From AP-15 sp963735445 (GTDB lineage: Bacteria; Pseudomonadota; Alphaproteobacteria; ATCC43930; CGMCC-115725), in assembly GCA_963735445.1 (NCBI GenBank), contig CAVTLC010000051.1:1-64000 (forward strand): 64,000 nucleotides of DNA. The letters are read 5' to 3'. Positions 9,752-17,317 of the stretch are shown piece by piece (position 1 is the stretch's first letter; every line of letters begins with the position of its first letter). A model generated the notes under the pieces. The model saw only the letters and a list, made by a program, of their open reading frames with translations, had not been told where the DNA came from and did not search any database. A program made the position numbers and the translations under genes.

Positions 9752-10144
9752 ATGCTGATCTCCACCGCCTACGCTCAGGGAACCGGTGTCTCGGGCATGT
9801 TCGACAATCAGAGCGCGTTGTTGCAATTCCTTCCGCTGGTACTGATCTTTGTCGTGTTCTACTTTCTTTTGATCAGACCGCAGCAGAAGAAGGCAAAAGA
9901 GCACCGGGCTACGCTCGAGGCGCTGAGGCGAGGCGACAAAGTGGTGACTGGCGGGGGCATAATTGGGACGGTGGTACGCACCGACGGTGCGGACGAGGTT
10001 AGCATCGAGATCGCCGAGGGCGTGCGGGTGCGCGTCGTCCGCAGCACGATAACCAATATCGTTGCCAAGCCAGACCCGGCAGCAACGCGCGAAGCCGTCC
10101 GACAGAAGGACCAGAGCCGGGCTAAGGTGGAAACAAAGGAGTGA
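9752..10144 (+). CDS. yajC: Preprotein translocase subunit YajC
   Basis: A small single-span inner-membrane protein that associates with SecDF and YidC at the SecYEG translocon. The N-terminus MLISTAYAQGTGVSGMFDN is followed by a transmembrane segment at about residues 24-43 (LLQFLPLVLIFVVFYFLLI). Then come the family hallmarks RPQQKKAKEH and GDKVVTGGGIIGTV, and a basic, acidic tail. At 130 residues it is slightly longer than average. It lies upstream of secD and secF in the standard order, although a 450-base gap holding a possible small gene separates yajC from secD. Confidence 0.95.
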   Translation: MLISTAYAQGTGVSGMFDNQSALLQFLPLVLIFVVFYFLLIRPQQKKAKEHRATLEALRRGDKVVTGGGIIGTVVRTDGADEVSIEIAEGVRVRVVRSTITNIVAKPDPAATREAVRQKDQSRAKVETKE

Positions 10145-10294
10145 GCTTCACGCGGGAGCCCGGCGTCGGGCCTAGCATCGGCGCAACGGGGCGGGCGTAC
10201 CCGGCCAGCCTGAGGGCCGTGCCCCGGCAGGCGAGCAATCGCTCGCAGGAAACGGAGTGTTTGAGTGCACCGTCGGTGATCCCTAGGTCCAGCT

Positions 10295-10546
10295 TTGGCG
10301 GTATTCGCGATTCCGTGGTGCGCCGTCGCGGCGCAACCGGCCTATCCGCCCGGGCCGCTACCATCGGAAATCTTGCCACTGCTGCGACCCGGCGGGGCGC
10401 CGCATCATCGCCCGCCGCCCCCACCGCTGCCCGACGAGACGCGGGCTCCCTATCACGCCGGCCCCTATTGGTGGCAATGGGTACCGCGCCATTGCCGATG
10501 GCACGGCTATCATTGGATTTGGGTCCCGAGAAGCTGGCGCCATTGA
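10295..10546 (+). CDS. Possible small secreted aromatic-rich protein
   Basis: An 83-codon frame from a TTG at 10295 reads AVFAIPWCAVAAQPAYPPG, like a signal peptide with an Ala-x-Ala cleavage site. It then has a Pro-rich stretch and a tail dense in Trp, Tyr and His (YWWQWVPRHCRWHGYHWIW), a style seen in small exported proteins of alphaproteobacteria. The basic n-region expected of a signal peptide is absent from this start. In the same frame a GTG at 10265 would supply it (Met-His-Arg-Arg), but a TGA at 10277 intervenes. So either the start is weak or the gene carries a nonsense base. It lies between yajC and secD, normally adjacent genes. Function unknown. Confidence 0.45.
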   Translation: MAVFAIPWCAVAAQPAYPPGPLPSEILPLLRPGGAPHHRPPPPPLPDETRAPYHAGPYWWQWVPRHCRWHGYHWIWVPRSWRH

Positions 10547-10601
10547 GCCTGATCTCGCGAGTATCGTGCCGGAAGCACTAGGTTCTGGACCCAGAAATTT
10601 C

Positions 10602-12179
10602 ATGCTCTATTTTGCCAACTGGAAGATTCTTCTGATCTGCGCCGTCTGCGCTCTCGGAGTGCTCCTCTCCCTTCCTAATTTGGTGAGCCCGTCGGCGCTC
10701 AACAAACTGCCTAATTTTGTGCCGCATCGGCAGGTTGCGCTCGGCCTGGATTTGCGAGGTGGCTCGTATCTGTTGCTGGAGGTCGACGTTGCCGCGGCCG
10801 GACGCGAGCGACTCAATTCCATCGTCGATAATGTCCGCAACGCTCTATTGGGAGGTAACATAGGCTACACCGGGTTGGCGGTAAATGGCGATGCTATCGA
10901 GTTTAAGATCCGGCAGCCGGAACGTATCGACGACGCGCGTCAGGTCCTGGCCAAGATAGATCCCGACCTTGCTGTCGCCATCGCTCCCGACGGATCAGGC
11001 ACCGTGCGGTTCAGCGCACTGGCAACCGAAACACGCCGTAGCCAGGCCGTGGAACAGTCAATCGAGATTATCCGTCGGCGTATCGATGAGACGGGGACGA
11101 AGGAGCCAACGATCGAACGGGAGGGCCAGGACCGGATCCTCGTTCAACTTCCGGGGGTCGACAATCCTGAACACGTCAAAGCGTTGCTCGGCCGAACCGC
11201 CAAGCTGACTTTTCAGCTGGTTGATACAGGCGCGTCGCTGGAAGATGCACGCAGCGGTCATTTGCCCCTCGGTGATGAAATTCTACCAACTCAGGAGACA
11301 AACGGTGTGCATGTCGGCCCCAGCGCTTATGTCGTCCGCAAGCGGGTGATGGTCGGTGGCGATACGTTGGTCGATGCGCAGCCAACGTTCCAAAACAATG
11401 AGCCAGTCGTTAGCTTCCGCTTCGATGCTGAGGGCGCAAGGCGCTTTGGGGACGCCACCCGCGAGAATGTGGGCAAACCGTTTGCCATCGTCCTCGACAA
11501 TAAGGTTATTAGCGCACCCATCATCCGCGAGCCGATCCTCGGTGGGTCGGGCATTATCTCGGGGAGCTTTACGGTGCAGTCAGCAAGTGACCTTGCCTTG
11601 CTGCTGCGTGCTGGGGCATTGCCGGCGCCGATCACAATCCTCGAAGAGCGCACTGTCGGCCCCGGCCTTGGCGCCGATTCGATCCGGGCTGGGACCACGG
11701 CCTGCGTGGTCGGGGTGGCGCTCGTCGTCGTGTTCATGATTCTGTTCTATGGCCTGTTCGGCATTTTCGCGGATGTCGCTTTGTTTTTTAACCTCTGCCT
11801 GATGCTGGGTAGCTTGTCCTTGCTCGGTGCCACGCTCACCTTGCCAGGGATCGCCGGGATCGCTCTCACGATGGGAATGGCGGTCGACGCAAATGTGTTG
11901 ATCTATGAGCGCCTGCGTGAAGAACTTCGCGCCGGCCGCACGATCCTCTCGGCGCTCGATGCCGGGTTCAAGCGCGCTTTCGGGACGATCCTCGACAGCC
12001 ACATCACCACCCTCGTGGCGGGCGCTTTAATGTTTTGGCTCGGTTCCGGGCCAGTCAAAGGTTTCGCCGTGACGCTTAGTATCGGAGTATTGACTTCGCT
12101 ATTTTCGGCGATTTTGGTCACTCGGCTGCTGATCGTAACCTGGGTGCGGCGTTGGAAGCCGCGAACCGTGCCGATCTGA
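10602..12179 (+). CDS. secD: Protein translocase subunit SecD
   Basis: An RND-type inner-membrane subunit that with SecF uses the proton motive force to pull exported proteins through SecYEG. I chose ATG 10602 (MLYFANWKILLICAV), which starts just before the first transmembrane helix, over an upstream GTG at 10566. Visible features are the first helix, the periplasmic P1 domain beginning LGLDLRGGSYLLLEVD, QLPGVDNPEHVKALLG, and the five-helix C-terminal block with GIAGIALTMGMAVDANVLIYERLREEL, the conserved Asp-bearing TM4 motif. About 525 residues, intact. secF follows after 28 bases. Confidence 0.97.
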   Translation: MLYFANWKILLICAVCALGVLLSLPNLVSPSALNKLPNFVPHRQVALGLDLRGGSYLLLEVDVAAAGRERLNSIVDNVRNALLGGNIGYTGLAVNGDAIEFKIRQPERIDDARQVLAKIDPDLAVAIAPDGSGTVRFSALATETRRSQAVEQSIEIIRRRIDETGTKEPTIEREGQDRILVQLPGVDNPEHVKALLGRTAKLTFQLVDTGASLEDARSGHLPLGDEILPTQETNGVHVGPSAYVVRKRVMVGGDTLVDAQPTFQNNEPVVSFRFDAEGARRFGDATRENVGKPFAIVLDNKVISAPIIREPILGGSGIISGSFTVQSASDLALLLRAGALPAPITILEERTVGPGLGADSIRAGTTACVVGVALVVVFMILFYGLFGIFADVALFFNLCLMLGSLSLLGATLTLPGIAGIALTMGMAVDANVLIYERLREELRAGRTILSALDAGFKRAFGTILDSHITTLVAGALMFWLGSGPVKGFAVTLSIGVLTSLFSAILVTRLLIVTWVRRWKPRTVPI

Positions 12180-12207
12180 CCATACACGATGGTGCTGTGA
12201 CCGCCAC

Positions 12208-13158
12208 ATGTTGAGACCGCTGATCGTCATTCGGCGCACGCCGAAAATCGATTTCATGAGATGGCACAAACTTGGCTTTGCCTTTTCGGCATTGCTGACT
12301 CTGTCGTCTATCGGATTGTTCGCGAGCGTCGGCCTGAATTACGGGATCGACTTCGTCGGCGGAACCTTGATGGAAGTGCGGGTAACACCCGGGCCCGCCA
12401 ATCTTGGAGAGATGCGGCAGAAGCTCGACGCGCTGCATCTCGGCGATGCTTCGCTGCAGGGGTTTGGCCCACCAACCGACGTGCTAATTCGGCTACCGCG
12501 TCAGCCGGGCGGGGACGCGGCACAGGAAAAAGCCGTGGAAGCAGCTCGCAGGGCGCTTGGCTCAGGCATAGATTATCGCCGCATCGAAGTCGTCGGACCC
12601 AGCGTAGGCGCTGAATTGGTACGCGCGGGTGTGACCGCGACTGTATTGGCCTTACTCGCCATCGCGGTCTACATCGGCTTTCGCTTTGAGTGGCAATTTG
12701 GGGTCGGAGGAATGATCTCGACCCTGCATGACGTGGTGACGACAATCGGGATTTTCGCACTGTTTCGTCTCGAATTCGATTTGACCACCCTTGCGGCGAT
12801 CCTTACCGTTGCTGGCTATTCGGTGAATGACACTGTCGTGATTTACGATCGAATACGTGAATCGATGCGAAAATATCCGCGTATGCCTTTTATAGAATTG
12901 ATAAATCTAGCTTTGAACGAGACATTGTCACGCACAATACTGACCGTGAGCACTGTCGCGTTGGCAGTGCTGTCGCTTCTTTTCCTGGGTGGGGAAGTTT
13001 TACGCGGATTTAGCATAGCTATGCTGTGGGGGATTGTGATCGGCACTTACTCATCTCTATTCATTGCGGCTCCCGTACTGTACTACGTACGCCCGAACCG
13101 GGCAGCTATCGCTCGCTCGACCGAAGGGGCTACATCCTCGCTAACCCGGGCGCGCTAA
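12208..13158 (+). CDS. secF: Protein translocase subunit SecF
   Basis: Partner of SecD in the accessory translocase complex. The 316-residue protein has a first transmembrane helix (about 20-40), a short periplasmic domain starting GLNYGIDFVGGTLMEVRV, then five further helices including AAILTVAGYSVNDTVVIYDRIRE, the SecF signature, and NETLSRTILTVSTVALAVL. It lies 28 bases after secD and just before the Mth938-domain gene, as in many alphaproteobacteria. The last codons are followed by a 17-base gap to that gene, so one transcript is likely. Confidence 0.97.
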   Translation: MLRPLIVIRRTPKIDFMRWHKLGFAFSALLTLSSIGLFASVGLNYGIDFVGGTLMEVRVTPGPANLGEMRQKLDALHLGDASLQGFGPPTDVLIRLPRQPGGDAAQEKAVEAARRALGSGIDYRRIEVVGPSVGAELVRAGVTATVLALLAIAVYIGFRFEWQFGVGGMISTLHDVVTTIGIFALFRLEFDLTTLAAILTVAGYSVNDTVVIYDRIRESMRKYPRMPFIELINLALNETLSRTILTVSTVALAVLSLLFLGGEVLRGFSIAMLWGIVIGTYSSLFIAAPVLYYVRPNRAAIARSTEGATSSLTRAR

Positions 13159-13175
13159 CGACATTCGGTGCGGTG

Positions 13176-13551
13176 ATGGATCTGATTTCCGCGCGTCCCC
13201 GCCGGCCGTCAGGTGATCGAACGATATGGGTCAAGCGGGTTTCGCATTTCTGGGGTGATTTGGCGCGGCTCGGTACTTGTTTCACCAGATTTCACTCAGC
13301 CATGGTTAGCCGCGGATGCTGCTGCGGTTACGGCCCAGAGCTTGATGCCAATCGTCGACCATGGCGGCATCGAAGTTTTGCTGCTCGGACTCGGTCGTCG
13401 AATGTTGCCATTGATGCCTGAATTGCGGTTAGCGCTTCGGCAAAGCGGAGTGGCCCTCGAGCCGATGGACACCGGTGCCGCTTGTCGCACCTTCAACGCG
13501 CTATTAGCAGAGGACCGTCGCGTCGCCGCAGCGCTAATTCCACCGACCTAA
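13176..13551 (+). CDS. Mth938-domain protein (NDUFAF3-like), frameshifted near its start
   Basis: A Mth938/DUF498-domain protein. The core is QVIERYGSSGFRISGVIWRG, then PIVDHGGIEVLLLGLGRRM and ALRQSGVALEPMDTGAACRT. Human NDUFAF3, a complex I assembly factor, has the same fold, so a respiratory-complex assembly role is plausible but inferred. The family start is the ATG at 13176 (MDLISARP), but the body lies one frame over, continuing AGRQVIERYG. The CCCC run at 13197-13200 is one C too long to join them. Without the correction a GTG at 13213 would have to start the protein, losing about 12 conserved residues. I therefore annotate the full span and treat the extra C as a probable sequence error. 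Confidence 0.82.
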
Positions 13552-13614
13552 GCTGTCCGAGTGGGCGGACTTCCGCAACTTGACAATGTAACAAAAGGCC
13601 GACCTGCTATTTAG

Positions 13615-13640
13615 GGAACTTCTTCGCGGTCGCAGTGGTT
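13615..13640 (+). promoter_or_regulatory. Candidate EcfG-type (general stress) promoter
   Basis: GGAAC at 13615-13619 and GTT at 13638-13640 are separated by 18 bases, matching the -35/-10 pattern of the alphaproteobacterial general-stress sigma factor EcfG (GGAAC, about 16-18 bases, cGTT), with G in place of the first C of the -10. Transcription would start roughly 28 bases before the ATG at 13676. A TTGACA at 13580 lies upstream but has no convincing -10 at normal spacing. Confidence 0.38.
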
Positions 13641-13675
13641 TCGTACAGAGTAGTCACCAGCAGTTGGGCTTAACC

Positions 13676-13963
13676 ATGCGCGTGAAGGAGTTAACTGCGG
13701 TCGCATTCAGCGCTGCTCTCGCTCTGGCTCCTGCGGCCCATGCCGACGATTGGCATCATGGCGGCTGGCATCGCGGCGGTGATGGAGCCGCCGTCGGGGC
13801 CGCAATCGCCGGTGGAATTATCGGTCTTGGCCTTGGCGCCGCGGCGGCCTCAAACCCCTATAATTATTACTACGCGCCACCGCCGGTCTATTACGGCTAT
13901 CCGTATAGCTACTACTACGCGCCGCCCCCCCCGGCTTACTACGGCTATGGTTACGGATACTAA
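13676..13963 (+). CDS. Small exported Tyr/Pro-rich protein
   Basis: A 95-residue protein starting MRVKELTAVAFSAALALAP, a clear Sec signal peptide with cleavage near AAHA-DD. The mature part opens with a His/Gly/Trp patch (DDWHHGGWHRGGDGA). It goes on to a Gly/Ala-rich hydrophobic stretch like a glycine zipper (AAIAGGIIGLGLGAAAA), then ends in Tyr/Pro-rich repeats (YYYAPPPVYYGYPYSYYYAP). I prefer ATG 13676 to the upstream TTG 13664. Similar low-complexity envelope proteins are common in alphaproteobacteria but have no assigned function. A possible EcfG promoter lies just upstream, suggesting stress induction. Confidence 0.78.
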   Translation: MRVKELTAVAFSAALALAPAAHADDWHHGGWHRGGDGAAVGAAIAGGIIGLGLGAAAASNPYNYYYAPPPVYYGYPYSYYYAPPPPAYYGYGYGY

Positions 13964-14041
13964 AAGCTAGGAAACCGTTGACCTGCAACTCGCACTTCGC
14001 TTTGCAACGTCGGTGAGAGCTTCTGGCAAAGGATCGCTAAT

Positions 14042-14566
14042 ATGTTCCGCACAGCCTACGTAAGTTCGGTTGCCTTTGGCATAATGTTGGCATTTTCCGG
14101 TGCCGTCTCGGCTCAAACCAATCAGTCGCTGGGTAACACGACGCCGGCAACACCGATGGAGTTTGCCTCTCCCATGTCCTCTCATCGAGTTCCGGGCGCG
14201 AATGCGGAACAGCGTGTCGAGGAGCACATCAAGCAGTTGCGCACGCAGCTGCAGATTACTCCGGCTGAGCAGCCGCAGTGGGAGCAATTTGCCAACGTTA
14301 TGCGGGAGAACGCCCGCGCGATGGATCGGCAATTTACGCAACGAATGCAACAATACCCGACCATGAACGCTTTGCAGAACATGAGATCCTATGAGCAGAT
14401 CGCTCAAATCCACGCTCACGGGTTGCAGAAACTCCTCCCGGCCTTCGAAAGCCTCTACAACGCGATGCCGCAGCAGCAGCAACAGTTGACCGATCAAGTC
14501 TTCCGTGCGAATGCTGAGGCGAACGCCCGCAAACACATACAGACCGGAAGCAGCACGATCCGATAA
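14042..14566 (+). CDS. Exported Spy/CpxP-like (LTxxQ-type) protein
   Basis: A 174-residue exported protein. The signal peptide (MFRTAYVSSVAFGIMLAF) ends near GAVSAQ. The mature part is predicted to be all helical and Gln/Met-rich, with the segment LRTQLQITPAEQPQWEQFAN, a variant of the LTxxQ pattern (here ITPAEQ) found in CpxP, Spy and related periplasmic proteins. Those bind unfolded proteins or sense envelope stress. The same chaperone role here is inference. Many Met and Gln residues (QRMQQYP, MPQQQQQL) are notable. It lies 78 bases after the Tyr-rich protein gene on the same strand. Confidence 0.72.
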   Translation: MFRTAYVSSVAFGIMLAFSGAVSAQTNQSLGNTTPATPMEFASPMSSHRVPGANAEQRVEEHIKQLRTQLQITPAEQPQWEQFANVMRENARAMDRQFTQRMQQYPTMNALQNMRSYEQIAQIHAHGLQKLLPAFESLYNAMPQQQQQLTDQVFRANAEANARKHIQTGSSTIR

Positions 14567-14685
14567 TTATCACCTGTCCTCTAAAGATACTTTTGCCGCG
14601 CTAGGACGCTAGCGACGCGAATTTGGTAAGGTAGCCCTTAGTCGCGCATCGGAGCGATCACATCCGACGAATTGAGAGAGCGTCT

Positions 14686-14892
14686 TTGCCGGTCTTGATC
14701 GGCCATAACCGCGGACCACCGCTCGATCCGCAGGCCGGCTGGCGAGCCTTTTGCTGGAAAAAGGCTATTGCCAACGCTTGGAGGACACCGCCGCGCGAAA
14801 TCGTTCTCGCTCGGCTTGCTCGCGCTGAAGCCCTCGGGATCAGCTACCGAGAGTATACGTCGGCATTACTCGACCGCGGAACCCATCTTTGA
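14686..14892 (+). CDS. Small conserved hypothetical protein (GHNRGPPLD type)
   Basis: A 68-residue frame from a TTG at 14686, beginning VLIGHNRGPPLDPQAGWR, followed by a Trp/Arg-rich helix (FCWKKAIANAWRTPPREI) and a helical C-terminus (RLARAEALGISYREYTSALL). The GHNxGPPL opening recurs in small uncharacterised alphaproteobacterial proteins, and codon use looks coding. There is no signal peptide or membrane span. The basic, helical character would allow nucleic-acid binding, but that is only a guess. Convergent with sodB. Confidence 0.55.
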   Translation: MPVLIGHNRGPPLDPQAGWRAFCWKKAIANAWRTPPREIVLARLARAEALGISYREYTSALLDRGTHL

Positions 14893-14909
14893 TTTTGATC
14901 AGAAGTTAC

Positions 14910-14935
14910 GAGGGCTAGCTCGCAGGCCAGCCCTC
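14910..14935. terminator. Hairpin between convergent genes
   Basis: GAGGGCT (14910-14916) and AGCCCTC (14929-14935) form a perfect 7-base-pair stem with a 12-base loop, placed between the small gene ending at 14892 and the sodB stop at 14976. No good T-run follows on either strand, so it is at best a weak bidirectional terminator. Confidence 0.35.
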
Positions 14936-14975
14936 CGGCTATTTCGCAATGTCGATACGGTCGTGACCGCGGTGG

Positions 14976-15578
14976 CTATTTTGCTTTCGCCAAGTTTTGG
15001 ACGACGAAGTCCCAATTAATTAAGTGATCAAGGAAGGTTTGTACAAAATCCGGACGCCGGTTCTGGTAATCAAGATAGTAAGCGTGCTCCCACACGTCAC
15101 AGGTCACCAGCGCGGTCTGGCCCTCGGATAACGGGTTTACCGCATTTGGCGTTGGAACGATTTTCAGTTGTCCCCTTTCGGCAACGAGCCAAGCCCAGCC
15201 ACTGCCAAACTGACCCACAGCCGCCGCCTTGAACTGTTCCTTGAACTTGTCCAGGCCACCGCAATCCCTGGTGATTGCCGCTGCAATGTCGCCGCTAGGT
15301 GCGCCACCACCCTGCGGCTTCATCGAATGCCAGAAGAACGTGTGGTTCCACACCTGTGCAGCATTATTGAAGACACCGGTCTTCGAGCTGTCCTTGGCCG
15401 TCGCCTTGATAATCTCCTCAAGCGATTGCTGCTCAAGCGGAGAGCCCTTGACGAGGTTGTTGAGGTTAGTGACATAGGCTTGATGGTGCCTGCCATGGTG
15501 AAAATCCATCGTCCGCTCGGAAATGTGCGGCTCGAGCGCGTTTTTCGGGTAGGGCAGGGGCGGCAGTTCGAAAGCCAT
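14976..15578 (-). CDS. sodB: Superoxide dismutase, iron type
   Basis: Converts superoxide to oxygen and hydrogen peroxide in the cytoplasm. The metal ligands are visible: His in FHHGRHHQAYVTNL, His in AAQVWNHTFFWHSM, and Asp plus His in CDVWEHAYYLDYQNRR. The Gln in AAQVWNHTF and the FGSGWAW context are typical of iron rather than manganese enzymes. I chose ATG 15578 (MAFELPPLPYPKNALEP), the usual start, over upstream starts to 15617. 200 residues, normal length. It is divergent from the NDUFAF6-like gene, whose true start must lie beyond this one. Confidence 0.96.
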   Translation of the reverse strand: MAFELPPLPYPKNALEPHISERTMDFHHGRHHQAYVTNLNNLVKGSPLEQQSLEEIIKATAKDSSKTGVFNNAAQVWNHTFFWHSMKPQGGGAPSGDIAAAITRDCGGLDKFKEQFKAAAVGQFGSGWAWLVAERGQLKIVPTPNAVNPLSEGQTALVTCDVWEHAYYLDYQNRRPDFVQTFLDHLINWDFVVQNLAKAK

Positions 15579-15606
15579 GATGACCATCCCGGGTTCTGTG
15601 AACAGG

Positions 15607-16491
15607 GTGCGTGACAAAACGTCGGTCCCTAGACAGCGTTCCGTTTGTGCGGTCCCGCTGTCGCCGGTCGCGGCGTTGGTACGGCGCCACGACCGCGACC
15701 GGTACCAGACGGCGTTGTTCGCCCCGGCCGCGCGCCGCGAAGCGCTGTTTGCGCTTTACGCCTTCAACTACGAGATTGCAAGGGTGCGGGAGACGGTCAC
15801 TCAGCCGACCCTCGGTAGAATGCGGCTACAATGGTGGCGCGAAAATATCGCCGCAATCTACGGCGCCGGTCCGATACGGCATGAGCCCGTCGTCGACGCG
15901 CTGGCCGCGGTGGTTCGTGAATACCGGTTGACCCGCGTTCATTTCGACGGCGTGATCGACGCGCGCGAAACCGATTTTGAAGATGAGCCGCCCGCCAATC
16001 TCGCGGTACTCGAAAAGTATGCTGAGGCGACCTCGTCGCGGCTGATGTACCTCGCACTCGAGATTTTAGGCGTAAGCGAGCAGATCGCCTTGACGGCTGC
16101 CCGGCATATCGGGATCGCCTTCGCCCTGTCAGGTATGCTGCGATCATTACCGATGTGGATAGATGCTCGACGGCCGTTTATCCCAGCCGAGCTAAGCGCC
16201 CGCTATCGGCTCGCTCCAGCCGACGTTCAGCAGATCCGAAGCTCCCCGGCTCTATGGGCCATCGCTGCCGAGATCGGGGCGCTCGCGTATTCTCATTTGG
16301 ATGTGGCCCGGTGCGGCTGTAGCGCGGTTCCTCGTGCAGCGCTACCGGCGCTATTGCAGGCCAAGATCGCCGACCACTGGTTAGGCCGCCTTAGGAGAGC
16401 CAGGCATGACCCATTCAATTCTTCCTTGCAAAGCGTCGATGCGCTGCAGATATGGCGGCTCTGCTTCGCCATGCTGCGCGGCCACTTTTGA
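15607..16491 (+). CDS. Squalene/phytoene synthase-like protein (NDUFAF6-like)
   Basis: A protein with the all-helical isoprenyl-synthase fold: ALFAPAARREALFALYAFNY, LGRMRLQWWRENIAAIYG, IDARETDFEDEPPAN and FALSGMLRSLP. The first Asp-rich DxxxD motif needed for prenyl-diphosphate chemistry is absent (YEIARVRE stands in its place). That points to the group containing human NDUFAF6, a complex I assembly factor, and not to a working phytoene synthase. The start is uncertain: the frame opens at 15577, which would overlap divergent sodB, so GTG 15607 or a later weak start near the conserved LVRRHDRDRYQTALF is more likely. The Mth938-domain gene lies 2 kb upstream; the two are often adjacent. Confidence 0.82.
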   Translation: MRDKTSVPRQRSVCAVPLSPVAALVRRHDRDRYQTALFAPAARREALFALYAFNYEIARVRETVTQPTLGRMRLQWWRENIAAIYGAGPIRHEPVVDALAAVVREYRLTRVHFDGVIDARETDFEDEPPANLAVLEKYAEATSSRLMYLALEILGVSEQIALTAARHIGIAFALSGMLRSLPMWIDARRPFIPAELSARYRLAPADVQQIRSSPALWAIAAEIGALAYSHLDVARCGCSAVPRAALPALLQAKIADHWLGRLRRARHDPFNSSLQSVDALQIWRLCFAMLRGHF

Positions 16492-16501
16492 ACTATGCCG
16501 C

Positions 16502-17203
16502 TCAATAGCGGCGCAGCAAGCCAACAAGGCGTCCCTGCACCTTGACCCGATCTGGACCGAATATTCTGGTTTCATAGGCTTTGTTCGCTGGCTCGAGCGC
16601 GATCGAAGCACCCCGGCGGCGTAAGCGCTTTAGGGTCACCTCCTGCTCATCGATGAGGGCCACGACTACAGTCCCGTTCTCGGCGGTATTGCCGCGCTCG
16701 ATAATTACGGTGTCACCATCAAGAATCCCGGCTTCGATCATGCTGTCACCGGCAACTTCGAGCGCGTAATGTTCGCCGGTATGTCCGAGCAGACTTGCCG
16801 GTACGCCGATTGAAGCGTTTTGGTCGCGAAGCGCCTCGATCGGCGTGCCGGCCGCTATCCGGCCGTACAGCGGCAACTCGACAGCCTCGACATCGGGTGC
16901 CACCGATGTCCCGGGCAATGACGCCCTGAAATCACCGTGGATCACCTTGGCGGAGAATCCGCCGCGGTCGCCGGCCGGAGCGGCACTTTCCTCGGGCAGT
17001 TTGACGACTTCCAACGCTCGCGCACGATGCGGCAGCCTTCGGATAAAGCCGCGTTCTTCCAGACCGCTAACGAGCCGATGAATCCCGGACTTAGATTTTA
17101 GGCGCAGTGCATCTTTCATCTCGTCAAAAGATGGCGAGACTCCCGTCGAGATCAGCCTCTGATTGATAAACATCAGCAATTCGCGCTGCTTTACAGTCAG
17201 CAT
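16502..17203 (-). CDS. lexA: SOS-response repressor LexA
   Basis: Represses DNA-damage genes and cleaves itself when stimulated by RecA filaments. The N-terminal winged helix (MLTVKQRELLMFINQRL, then PSFDEMKDALRLKSKSG) binds the operator. The Ala-Gly cleavage site lies in YGRIAAGTPIEA. The Ser of the Ser-Lys dyad is in AGDSMIEAGI and the Lys in EQEVTLKRLRRRG. 233 residues, as usual for alphaproteobacteria. A GTTC-N7-GTTC operator 48 bases upstream of the start implies autoregulation. The gene is at the end of the trpD-trpC/moaC-moeA-lexA order, but its own promoter lies in the 114-base gap after moeA. Confidence 0.96.
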   Translation of the reverse strand: MLTVKQRELLMFINQRLISTGVSPSFDEMKDALRLKSKSGIHRLVSGLEERGFIRRLPHRARALEVVKLPEESAAPAGDRGGFSAKVIHGDFRASLPGTSVAPDVEAVELPLYGRIAAGTPIEALRDQNASIGVPASLLGHTGEHYALEVAGDSMIEAGILDGDTVIIERGNTAENGTVVVALIDEQEVTLKRLRRRGASIALEPANKAYETRIFGPDRVKVQGRLVGLLRRY

Positions 17204-17250
17204 GAGAACCCTTCCTCAGCAGCTCAGAACAAATCCTAAACACACCAGCC

Positions 17251-17265
17251 GTTCTACTTTAGTTC
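17251..17265. promoter_or_regulatory. SOS box (LexA operator) before lexA
   Basis: GTTC-TACTTTA-GTTC on the plus strand (GAAC-N7-GAAC on the lexA strand) is a perfect match to the alphaproteobacterial LexA operator GTTC-N7-GTTC. It lies 48 bases upstream of the lexA start codon, in the gap between moeA and lexA, where autorepression is expected. Confidence 0.88.
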
Positions 17266-17317
17266 GCCTGCTCCGTCAAGTAATGCAAAGGGGTCGAATT
17301 TCTCCAGACCGGCTTGC

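Noticed and set aside
10141..10581. 146-codon frame between yajC and secD
   Set aside because: Arg/Ala/Ser-rich with no domain or signal; it is the other frame over the Trp-rich mini-gene.
15577..15606. NDUFAF6-like gene starting at 15577
   Set aside because: This would overlap the divergent sodB start codon and leave no room for either promoter; family similarity begins well downstream.
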